The notes below the pieces were generated by a model. It did no database searches, was not told the DNA's origin, and saw only the letters and a list, made by a program, of their open reading frames with translations. From the NCBI GenBank assembly GCA_030447725.1, contig JAUJOQ010000003.1:62001-126000 (forward strand): 64,000 nt of DNA, read 5' to 3'. This document shows, one piece after another, positions 26,989-34,164 of the stretch. How positions within the stretch are numbered: the stretch's first letter is position 1; each line of letters begins with the position of its first letter. Origin of the DNA: Thermoleophilaceae bacterium. Lineage in GTDB: Bacteria > Actinomycetota > Thermoleophilia > Solirubrobacterales > Thermoleophilaceae. A program made the position numbers and the translations under genes.

Positions 26989-28064
26989 CAGCGAGCCACG
27001 GGCTGCTGCGCTTCGCTCGGTCGCTGGGCGTCCTTGCCGCCGGTGGCCGGTCCTGCGCGCGCGCCCGTGGTGCGGGCGGGACCGTCGGAGTCGGCGGCCG
27101 GCTCGTAGTGCGAGGGCTCCACGCCCAGGGTCAGCTCCACTCGCCGCACCCGCTCGAGGATCCGCTGCTGGAGCACGCGGCTGCCCGCCAGGATGTCGCC
27201 AAGCACGCCGAGCGCTGCGAGCTGCACCGAGATGATCATCAGCGTGGAGCCGAGGATCAGCGACTGCACGTGGCCCTGGCCCTCACCGGCGAAGAAGAAG
27301 TAGAGAAACCGCGCCCAGATCACGGCGGCCGGCAGCGCGACGACGGCGGCGGCGATGAAGAACACTCGCATCGGCTCATACAGCGAGTAGACGCGGAAGA
27401 TCGACCCGGCGTTGCGGCGCACGTAGGCCCACATGGAGGGAAACAGCCGCGACGGGCGGGACTCGTCGTTGGTCCGGATCGGCACGTGCTGCACGGCCAC
27501 GAGCATCTTGCCCGCCTGGATGATCGTCTCGAGGGTGTAGGTGAACTTGGACACCACCTGCATCTGCAGGGCGGCCTCGCGGTTGTAGGCGCGAAAGCCG
27601 GAGGTGGTGTCGGGAATCGTGGTGCCCGACGCGCGCCTGACCACCGCCGAGCCCAGCCGCTGGAGGCGCTTCTTCAGTGGCGAGAAGTGCTCGATCGTTG
27701 CCGTCTCGCGGTCACCGACCACCATGTCGGCGTGGCCGGCCAGGATCGGCGCCACCAGCTTGTCGATGTCGCCTCCGTAGTACTGGTTGTCGGCGTCGGT
27801 GTTCACGATCACGTCGGCGCCCAGCTTCAGGCAGGCATCCAGGCCGGCTTGGAAGGCGGCGGCAAGCCCCTTGTTGTTGGTCAGGCGCACCACGTGGTGC
27901 ACCCCTCCGGCGCGCGCCACCTCGATCGTCTTGTCGGTCGAGCCGTCGTCGATCACGAGCCACTCGACCGCATCGAAGCCCGGCAGCTCGCGCGGGAGGT
28001 CGGCGAGGGTGTCCGGCAGTTGCTCGGCCTCGTCGAAGCAGGGGATCTGGATGATGAGCTTCAT
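26988..28064 (-). CDS. Family 2 glycosyltransferase with C-terminal membrane helices
   Basis: The 358-residue enzyme opens MKLIIQIPCFDEAEQLPDTL, then has the GT-A DDG motif (VIDDGSTDKT) and the DxD element in VNTDADNQY. GDRETATIEHFSPLKKRLQRLGS resembles the dolichyl-phosphate/undecaprenyl-phosphate sugar transferase group. Two membrane helices occupy about residues 225-300. The start is either ATG 28064 or 28073. It is the first gene of the three-gene surface glycan operon. Confidence 0.87.
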   Translation of the reverse strand: MKLIIQIPCFDEAEQLPDTLADLPRELPGFDAVEWLVIDDGSTDKTIEVARAGGVHHVVRLTNNKGLAAAFQAGLDACLKLGADVIVNTDADNQYYGGDIDKLVAPILAGHADMVVGDRETATIEHFSPLKKRLQRLGSAVVRRASGTTIPDTTSGFRAYNREAALQMQVVSKFTYTLETIIQAGKMLVAVQHVPIRTNDESRPSRLFPSMWAYVRRNAGSIFRVYSLYEPMRVFFIAAAVVALPAAVIWARFLYFFFAGEGQGHVQSLILGSTLMIISVQLAALGVLGDILAGSRVLQQRILERVRRVELTLGVEPSHYEPAADSDGPARTTGARAGPATGGKDAQRPSEAQQPVAR

Positions 28065-28187
28065 CGCGCCCATGGAGGCTATCTGGGCGCGCCGACGCCG
28101 GGCTGCGTGCTCTCCGGGCGCGGTTTGCGCTTCGCCGGCGTGTGGCCCGTCCGGGCCGTCGTGATCTCGCGCATACTCTGTCGGGTG

Positions 28188-28796
28188 ATGCGAGCGGGGC
28201 GACGGCGGCCGATGGCTCTCGGGCTTGCAGCGCTCCTGGTCGTCTGTGCCGGGGCGTGGGCTCTGGTCGCGAGCGGTGGCGGGGGCGATCGGCGCTATGA
28301 GACCGGTGCTTTCAGCTTCACCTATCCGAGCGGGTGGCAGGAGATCGACGGGATCGATTTCCCTCTCGCGGACAGCTTCGGGGCGGAGGGGGTCGGGCGC
28401 GACACCGTCGGGATCGACCCCGACAACTGGGTGACGGTCTTCTCGACCACGGTCGGGATCGAGATCGACGAGCGCAACGTGGGTGCTCTGCTGCCCGCGG
28501 CGCGCGCGACGTTCGCCGAGCTCGTCCGATCGCTCGACGGGGGGCGCCTGCTCCAAGAGCCGTATGTGGTGTCTGAGGTCGGCATGCCGGGCTTTCGCGT
28601 GAGGGTGGCGCTTAAGAGCACGCGTGGGGTGCTGGTCGACTATGAGGTGACCCAGCTTTACCGCGGAAGGGACACGTACATCGTCGGCTGTCAGAACCGT
28701 CCCGCTCGCGCCACCGAGATCACCGCCGGCTGTGCCCAGGTGCTCGAGACGCTCCGCCCGCGCCCGGAGTCGGCTTCTGTGGGAGGACCGCGGTGA
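28188..28796 (+). CDS. Membrane-anchored or secreted protein, PsbP/LpqN-like
   Basis: The 202-residue product has a basic N-terminus and one hydrophobic helix (LGLAALLVVCAGAWALVASG), then an external domain starting YETGAFSFTYPSGWQEID, which resembles the PsbP/Mog1/LpqN fold. Two cysteines (VGCQNRPAR, TAGCAQVLE) may form a disulfide. The stop overlaps the toxin-like gene start as GTGA, so the two are co-translated. It may help export or display the next product, but this is inference. TACTCT 8 bases upstream suggests a leaderless message. Confidence 0.6.
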   Translation: MRAGRRRPMALGLAALLVVCAGAWALVASGGGGDRRYETGAFSFTYPSGWQEIDGIDFPLADSFGAEGVGRDTVGIDPDNWVTVFSTTVGIEIDERNVGALLPAARATFAELVRSLDGGRLLQEPYVVSEVGMPGFRVRVALKSTRGVLVDYEVTQLYRGRDTYIVGCQNRPARATEITAGCAQVLETLRPRPESASVGGPR

Positions 28797-29878
28797 GGGC
28801 GGGAGGGCCTTCCCCGGCGTCCGGCGGGGGGTTGCGCCGCGGGGTTGGGAGGTTGCGCTGCGAGTGCGGCCAGACCGCCACCGAGTACCTGGGCATGATC
28901 CTCGTGCTCGCGGCGCTGCTCGGGGTGATCGCGCAGTCCGACATCGGCGAGACGATCGCCGGCGGTGTCGAGACCGAGGTCTGCCGCACGCTTGCTCTGA
29001 GCGAGGACCCCGCCGACTGCGAGCGCCCCGGGCCTGCCGCCGCGACCGACCGCGGCCCAGAGCCTCCGGGCGGCGGGCGTGAGCGTCCGGGTCGGCCGCG
29101 GCTGTCAGAGGCCAGGGAAGCGACCGGCCCCGCAGCGATTGCGACGGCGGGGACGCCGCGGGCCGTCCCGGCCGTCTATCGCGGCGGCGCGCGAGCCACC
29201 CCCGCCGGGTTCGAGCCGCCGATCACCGGCGGCCCCTTCTTCGGAGGCGCCGAGGGCCAAAAGCAGGTGCTCGACGAGGCGTCGGGGTTCAAGGACCTGC
29301 GCGAGGCGATCAAGGCGTTCCGCGAGGGCGACGAGATCGGCGGGCTGCTGGCGAGCCTCGGCGTCATCCCGTTCAAGTTCGGCAAGCCCGTGAAGGAGGC
29401 CCTCGAGCAGGCCCGCAAGCACGGGCTGTTCAAGCAACTCGCCGACAAGATCAAGCAGACCGCGCGCAGGATCGTCCGCGACGAACGCGGCGAGGTCCGA
29501 CTGCCGGGAGGCGGGCGCGGTAAGGGGAAGAATGCACCAGAGTCGGGGCGCCGGAAGGGAGATCCCGGCACCAAGCAGCGCTCGTCCCAACTCACCTCGC
29601 GCATCGCAGACGATCCGTTGCTCGTAAGGGAGGCCCAGCGAGCCGGTCGCTCGGTCCAACATGGGCTTGATCGTCTTCAGGGGCAGCTCGCTCAAGGCAA
29701 CCTGGACCCCGGTGTCGGCAGCCGGTCGCTCTTCGCGGGGGTCATCGAAGCGCGCTCTCGGGGCGGCGCTCGTTTGTACTTTCGCAAGACGTCCGGCGGT
29801 ATCGAGATACTGGGTAAGTCGAGCAAGGCCAATCAGAGGCGCGTCATCAACCGACTCGAGCAGCTATATGGGCGGTGA
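28793..29878 (+). CDS. Polymorphic toxin candidate with Flp-prepilin-type N-terminus
   Basis: This 361-residue protein has a modular layout. Residues 15-26 are basic and end in C-E-C-G. Residues 27-32 are QTATEY followed by a hydrophobic helix to about 48, an exact match to the class III prepilin rule (cleavage after G26, Glu at +5, Tyr at +6). Residues 75-150 are Pro/Gly-rich. Residues 165-233 are a charged helical linker (FGKPVKEALEQARKHGL). Residues about 270-361 form a compact basic domain ending GGARLYFRKTSGGIEILG, which resembles RelE/ParE-like toxins. The linker is duplicated in the orphan gene downstream. The GTG start overlaps the upstream gene. Toxin function is inferred. Confidence 0.6.
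   Translation: MRAGGPSPASGGGLRRGVGRLRCECGQTATEYLGMILVLAALLGVIAQSDIGETIAGGVETEVCRTLALSEDPADCERPGPAAATDRGPEPPGGGRERPGRPRLSEAREATGPAAIATAGTPRAVPAVYRGGARATPAGFEPPITGGPFFGGAEGQKQVLDEASGFKDLREAIKAFREGDEIGGLLASLGVIPFKFGKPVKEALEQARKHGLFKQLADKIKQTARRIVRDERGEVRLPGGGRGKGKNAPESGRRKGDPGTKQRSSQLTSRIADDPLLVREAQRAGRSVQHGLDRLQGQLAQGNLDPGVGSRSLFAGVIEARSRGGARLYFRKTSGGIEILGKSSKANQRRVINRLEQLYGR
29373..29492 (+). repeat. 120-bp linker repeat, copy A (in the full-length toxin gene)
   Basis: It is identical to 30269-30388 except for three substitutions (117 of 120 bases). It encodes FGKPVKEALEQARK through IVRDERG. The two copies are in the same reading phase relative to their genes, 896 bases apart. Confidence 0.95.
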
Positions 29879-30215
29879 TGAAGTGGGGGGCTCGGAGGAG
29901 TTCGAGATCCACGTCTATGGGGATCTCGGCAAGCCGCTCGCCAACGGCAACGTAGACGTGGAGGTCTTAGAGCGCGATGGTAAACGCTGGGCCGCGACCT
30001 TCTTCACCCTAGAAAACCTCGAAGCGCTTTTCGTCAAGAACGCGGTAACGGGCGAGTGCGCTGAAGGGACATATTTCTGGGCATCCGACATGATCGTCGT
30101 CCGCCTTCTGTCCATGCGCGTGATTCAGCGCACGATCCGGGATCTGCGGTCCACCGGGGAGTTCTCGGCCGTGTTCGGGCTGTTGAGCGACGGAGATGAG
30201 GCATCCGATTGCTAG
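29868..30215 (+). CDS. Putative immunity protein for the first toxin end
   Basis: The 115-residue acidic protein starts 11 bases inside the toxin gene and lies exactly where cognate immunity genes sit. It has an N-terminal beta-rich part (FEIHVYGDLG, VDVEVLERDGKRWAATFFT) and C-terminal helices, with no signal peptide, as expected for a cytosolic immunity protein. I do not recognise its family. GC and codon bias are lower than in the flanks, which points to acquisition. Confidence 0.5.
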   Translation: MGGDEVGGSEEFEIHVYGDLGKPLANGNVDVEVLERDGKRWAATFFTLENLEALFVKNAVTGECAEGTYFWASDMIVVRLLSMRVIQRTIRDLRSTGEFSAVFGLLSDGDEASDC

Positions 30216-30705
30216 CGCTTCATACGGTCTCCCCAGCCTGTGCAACCAGCGCGATCTACAGGACGCCATCAAGTTCGGCAAGCCCGTGAAGGAGGCCCTC
30301 GAGCAGGCCCGCAAGCGCGGGCTGTTCAAGCAGCTCGCCGACAAGGTCAAGCAGACCGCGCGCAGGATCGTCCGCGACGAACGCGGCGCCACAAAGGCGG
30401 GAGGCGACATCGCTGACGGGGCACGATCGGGACGCGGCGCGAGCGACGATGTCGCGAGTGCCGGTAGAGGGCCCTCGACGCCCATGGGAAGCAGGATCGA
30501 AGACTTCAAGCAGAACCCCGATGATTGGCGTCGAGTTTCCGCCCATGCCGAAGGGGCCACGGGCAGGCGATACCGCGGCGGGACGAGCATCGAGGAGGTC
30601 TTTGAAAGCCAGGGCGACCGCCTCGTCCGCCATCGGATCTATGGGCGACAGGGCGACGTCCTGCATCAGACCTTCCGGCCCTACGCGAAGTTCGGAGCGG
30701 AATGA
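30196..30705 (+). CDS. Orphan polymorphic-toxin C-terminal cassette
   Basis: The 169-residue frame begins with a short unrelated segment, then carries the same linker as the full toxin (FGKPVKEALEQARKRGL to IVRDERG). A different C-terminal domain follows (about residues 95-169), containing DDWRRVSAHAEGATGRRYRGG, RLVRHRIYG and a final QTFRPYAKFGAE. There is no signal or membrane segment. Displaced toxin ends of this kind act as a reservoir exchanged into the full gene by recombination in contact-dependent inhibition and Rhs systems. The domain looks like a small basic nuclease-type toxin, but I cannot assign it. Confidence 0.6.
   Translation: MRHPIASASYGLPSLCNQRDLQDAIKFGKPVKEALEQARKRGLFKQLADKVKQTARRIVRDERGATKAGGDIADGARSGRGASDDVASAGRGPSTPMGSRIEDFKQNPDDWRRVSAHAEGATGRRYRGGTSIEEVFESQGDRLVRHRIYGRQGDVLHQTFRPYAKFGAE
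30269..30388 (+). repeat. 120-bp linker repeat, copy B (in the orphan cassette)
   Basis: This is the second copy of the linker repeat. Homologous exchange with copy A would remove 896 bases, including the first toxin end and its immunity gene, and join the orphan end to the N-terminal part in frame (frame offset checked). Confidence 0.95.
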
Positions 30706-31217
30706 ACGCAATCGAGGCTGCCCTCCTAGATCTCGTTCAGGTCGCCGAATCGCCCCTGTACTCGACTTATCGTTGGCTTGGGCGCGAGATCGGCCGAGAC
30801 CTCTCGATGACGGAGTTCTGTCGCTTGGTCGATCGTCTCATCGATGAACAAGTGGTACGTCTATGGGCTGTCGACCCCGCTTCAGAGGAGCGCACTGAGG
30901 TCAGGATCCCGGACGATCTGGAGCGCCGCTACGAGCAGCTAGGCGACGCGCTGGACGCAAGCTTCGACCCGTTCGGGCTGAGTCTGACTCTCGGACCCAG
31001 AGCCGACGTCGATGCCGAGCCAGACTGGTCGGTCGACCTCGACCTGGACTCTTCCCGGTTCCAGGTGGACGCGCGTCCGGGCCAGGATGAGGAGGCGCTC
31101 GGGCAACTCGGCCTCCTACTCCCCGACGTGGCGTTGGTCGAGGAAGAGCGGGTGTTTGTCAATGATCGAATCCGTATCTCGGGGTCGGCGACGGTCGCGC
31201 CAGGGGGCTGCTCCTGA
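30702..31217 (+). CDS. Putative immunity protein for the orphan toxin end
   Basis: The 171-residue acidic protein overlaps the orphan cassette by 4 bases (ATGA). It opens with a helical, winged-helix-like segment (MNAIEAALLDLVQVAESPLYSTY) and continues Asp/Glu-rich (DVDAEPDWSVDLDLDSSRF). No signal peptide is present. The position and charge fit an immunity role; I know no named family. Confidence 0.5.
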   Translation: MNAIEAALLDLVQVAESPLYSTYRWLGREIGRDLSMTEFCRLVDRLIDEQVVRLWAVDPASEERTEVRIPDDLERRYEQLGDALDASFDPFGLSLTLGPRADVDAEPDWSVDLDLDSSRFQVDARPGQDEEALGQLGLLLPDVALVEEERVFVNDRIRISGSATVAPGGCS

Positions 31218-31350
31218 GGTTCCCTTCAATTGGGCCTTGCCGCCGCACTATGCAGGTGGCTTGCGATCGGGCTCACGGGCGCGGTCCACGCTGTGCCTGC
31301 CACTGCTCACGGCATCTCCCCGGAGCGAGTCACCGAGGCTCGCACCTCAT

Positions 31351-31935
31351 ATGACGCTCCCCGAGCACCATGCCCAGCTCAAGCGCGAGGGCCGCTATGA
31401 CGAGATGGTCGAGGCCAAGCGCCAGCGGGCGGAGGAAGCCAGGCGCAGGGCGGTGGAGTGGCGTCGGGCGGAGGTGCCGTTGGCCGAGGAGTTGCGTGCT
31501 GCTGGGTTCGCGGTGGAGTCGGCGTGGGATCTGGTGAACACGTCGACGCCGTATCCGGCGGCGCTGCCGATTTTGTTGGAGCATCTGCAGTGCGCGTACC
31601 CCGATCGGGTGCGTGAGGGCATCGCACGGGCGCTGGCGGTCCGTGACGCGAAGTTCGGGTGGGCAACGTTGGTGCGTCTGTATAGCGACGAGCCCGCGGG
31701 CAGCGATGCGAAGGACGGGCTTGCCGTCGCGTTGGCGGCGGTCGCAGACGACGACGTCATCGACGAGGTGATCTCGCTGGCTCGCGACGCGGGGCACGGC
31801 GAGAGCCGGATCTTGCTGCTGCGTCGGTTGAAGCTGTCGCGCGCGCCGTTGGCGCGGGCGGCGCTTGAGGAGTTCTCCGAGGATCCTGTGCTCGGCCAGG
31901 AGGCTCGGGCGCTGCTCAGCGGCCGCGGAGGCTGA
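31351..31935 (+). CDS. Helical-repeat protein, possible stand-alone immunity gene
   Basis: The 194-residue protein starts with a charged helix (HAQLKREGRYDEMVEAKRQRAEEARRRA) and continues with HEAT-like helical pairs (ALPILLEHLQCAYPDRVREGIARALAV, AKDGLAVALAAVADDDVIDEVISLA). HEAT-like proteins are common among toxin immunity genes, and it sits in the immunity array. No toxin end lies directly before it. The 134 bases before the gene show no coding bias. Confidence 0.45.
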   Translation: MTLPEHHAQLKREGRYDEMVEAKRQRAEEARRRAVEWRRAEVPLAEELRAAGFAVESAWDLVNTSTPYPAALPILLEHLQCAYPDRVREGIARALAVRDAKFGWATLVRLYSDEPAGSDAKDGLAVALAAVADDDVIDEVISLARDAGHGESRILLLRRLKLSRAPLARAALEEFSEDPVLGQEARALLSGRGG

Positions 31936-32016
31936 AACGCGCCCGAGGCGCTGGACCGCTTACGCAGCCACTTTTGATGACGACCCGGAAAGGGCAACCT
32001 CTCGCCGGGGCTCGCG

Positions 32017-32331
32017 ATGTCGGCCCTGGTCGCCTGGGTCAGGGACGAGTCGCGCGACTCACAGCCTGATTTCGACCTCATCGGGCGCTGCTTCGCGGTC
32101 GCCGAGGAGCTCGCGGGCGATGAGTCAGACCACGTTCAAGGGCTGATTGCGATCTATTTCGTCGAGGATTTGATGGGCGTCGAGGGCGTCGAGGCCCACA
32201 TGGGGCCGAGGCTGCGCGAGCTGCGCGCCGAGCTGCGCGAGTTCTGGACGGAAGTCTCCGACGAGAAGCGCGCCCGCCGGGCCGCTTGGGACGCCAAGAA
32301 CCGCCCAGCCGCGCAGCGCCGGCCTTCGTGA
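32017..32331 (+). CDS. Small acidic protein, immunity-like (DUF7674-type)
   Basis: The 104-residue protein has the pattern DLIGRCFAVAEELAGDESDHVQGLIAIYFVEDL, resembling a family of small helical proteins often found near polymorphic toxins. In-frame stop codons lie just upstream, so the ATG at 32017 is the likely start unless the gene has been cut short. It would be the last member of the array. Confidence 0.5.
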   Translation: MSALVAWVRDESRDSQPDFDLIGRCFAVAEELAGDESDHVQGLIAIYFVEDLMGVEGVEAHMGPRLRELRAELREFWTEVSDEKRARRAAWDAKNRPAAQRRPS

Positions 32332-32454
32332 CCCCGCTCGCACGGGAGGCTCGAGTTCCCAAACGCTCGGAGTGCAAACACCCGGAGCAGGCCAGGCGCT
32401 CTGCTAGCCTGCGGCGGTCGAACTTGACCCCGGCCTCACTGGAGCGCTCTGAGC

Positions 32455-32637
32455 ATGGACCTTCCCGCATACCTCGATCCCGGCAGCGGGAGCATGATCC
32501 TTCAGATCCTTGCCGGCGGTGTCGCCGCCGTCGCGGTCACCGCGCGTCTGTACTGGGATCGCATCCTCAAGTTCCTGAAGATCCGCAAGCCCGAGGAAGA
32601 GACGGTCACGCAGCAGGAGCAGGTCGACTCGGCCTAG
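32455..32637 (+). CDS. Small conserved membrane protein (YLDPGSGS type)
   Basis: The 60-residue product has AYLDPGSGSMILQILAGG followed by one hydrophobic helix and a basic cytoplasmic tail (LKFLKIRKPEEE). The DPGSGS-helix pattern recurs in bacteria beside envelope-polymer genes and a sulfatase-like enzyme, as here. The function is unknown. Confidence 0.7.
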   Translation: MDLPAYLDPGSGSMILQILAGGVAAVAVTARLYWDRILKFLKIRKPEEETVTQQEQVDSA

Positions 32638-32691
32638 CGCCCGCCGCGGCGGCGTCGCTCCGCCCCCGCCCGCGCGGCGGTCGTTGACCGC

Positions 32692-34164
32692 ATGTCCTCA
32701 CCCATCGAGACCTCCCCCCGTCACGACGCCTCGAGGCTCGAGCCGGGCTCTTTCCGCGACCCCGAGAGCCGGGTGTTCTACGCGGGCGAGGGGGTCTACC
32801 GGTCGCTGTCCGCCGAAGGCCTGAGCGACTTCCAGGCGCTCGAGCAGACCACGTTCTGGAAGAAGTTCTCCGGCGACGGGCGAATCGTCGCCACCGAGCT
32901 CGTCGAGGACGGGAGCGAGCTTCCCCCGGGCTTGGTCAAGGAGAGCGCGGGAGTGCTCTCACACGAGCGGATCCCGTTTGTCTCCTATCCCTACGAGTGG
33001 CCCTTCTCGATGCTCAAGGAAGCCGCGCTGCTGCAGCTCGACGTCAACCTGGCGGCGATCGAAGAGGACATGATCTCCAAGGACTCGTCGCCCTACAACG
33101 TGCAGTTCAAGGGGTCGGTGCCGGTGTTCGTGGACGTCGGCTCCTTCGAGCGCCTGCGCGAGGGTGAGCCGTGGGTCGGATACCGCCAGTTCTGCATGCT
33201 CTACCTCTACCCGCTGTTGCTGCAGTCGGTGAAGGGGGTTAGCTACCACTCGCTCCTGCGTGGCGCGATAGACGGCATCAGCCCCGCGCAGATGCGCGGC
33301 TTGGTGTCCTTCCGCGACCGCTTTCGAAAGGGCTTCTACCTCAACGTCTTCCTCCACGCCAAGCTGGAAGCACGCCACGGCGACCGCGGCGGGGAGGTCA
33401 AGGCGGAGGTGAAGAAGGCGGGCTTCAAGAAGGAGCTGATCGTGGCGAACATGCGCCGGATGCGAAAGCTGGTGGCCGGCCTGGAGTGGAGCCCGCCCGA
33501 GGGTGTGTGGGTGGCCTACGGCGAGCGCAACAGCTACACCGACGACGACGCGGAGCGCAAGGACGAGTTCGTGCGCGAGGTGGTCAGGTCGACGAGCTGG
33601 GGCCTGACCTGGGACATCGGGGCCAACAACGGCCGCTACTCGCGCATAGCCGCCGAAGGCTCGCGACATGTGCTCGCGGTGGACTACGACCAGGGCCCGG
33701 TCGAGCTGCTCTACCGCAGCCTGCGCGGGGAGGGCGATGAGAAGATCCTCACGCTCACGATGAACCTCGCCGACCCCTCGCCCGGCCTCGGCTGGCGCGG
33801 GCAGGAGCGCAAGTCGCTTCCCGACCGGGGCGCGCCGGACCTGCTGCTCGCGCTCGCACTGATCCACCACGTGACGATCGCCGCCAACGTTCCGGTCTCG
33901 GAGTTCGTGGACTGGCTCGCCGGCCTCGGGACCTCGCTGGTGATCGAGTTCCCCACCCGCGAGGACCCGATGGTCAAGAAGCTGCTGGCGCCCAAGCGCG
34001 ACGCGCTGCATCCCGACTACGAGCGCGAGAGCTTCGAGCGGGTGCTGTCGGAGGCCTTCGACGTAGAGCGCCGCGAGCGGCTCGAGTCCGGGACCCGCCT
34101 GCTGTACTTCGCGCGCCCCAAGGGCGCGGGCAGCCCGATCGACCTGACCGCTCCCGAGCGCTGA
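32692..34164 (+). CDS. Two-part class I methyltransferase (NoeA-like)
   Basis: The 490-residue protein has an N-terminal region (about 1-290) with kinase-fold hallmarks: FVSYPYEWPFSMLKEAALL and KDSSPYNVQFKGSVPVFVDVGSF, like a degenerate phosphotransferase. The C-terminal SAM methyltransferase domain has TWDIGANNGRYSRIAAEGS and LAVDYDQ. This arrangement is known from NoeA-type nodulation methyltransferases. Its stop overlaps the next start as TGATG, so the two are coupled. It probably modifies a surface saccharide. Confidence 0.7.
   Translation: MSSPIETSPRHDASRLEPGSFRDPESRVFYAGEGVYRSLSAEGLSDFQALEQTTFWKKFSGDGRIVATELVEDGSELPPGLVKESAGVLSHERIPFVSYPYEWPFSMLKEAALLQLDVNLAAIEEDMISKDSSPYNVQFKGSVPVFVDVGSFERLREGEPWVGYRQFCMLYLYPLLLQSVKGVSYHSLLRGAIDGISPAQMRGLVSFRDRFRKGFYLNVFLHAKLEARHGDRGGEVKAEVKKAGFKKELIVANMRRMRKLVAGLEWSPPEGVWVAYGERNSYTDDDAERKDEFVREVVRSTSWGLTWDIGANNGRYSRIAAEGSRHVLAVDYDQGPVELLYRSLRGEGDEKILTLTMNLADPSPGLGWRGQERKSLPDRGAPDLLLALALIHHVTIAANVPVSEFVDWLAGLGTSLVIEFPTREDPMVKKLLAPKRDALHPDYERESFERVLSEAFDVERRERLESGTRLLYFARPKGAGSPIDLTAPER

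Noticed and set aside
30196-30705. Simple pseudogene fragment of the toxin
   Set aside because: The C-terminal domain differs from that of the full toxin, the frame is intact and it has an overlapping downstream gene, which fits a functional orphan cassette better than decay.
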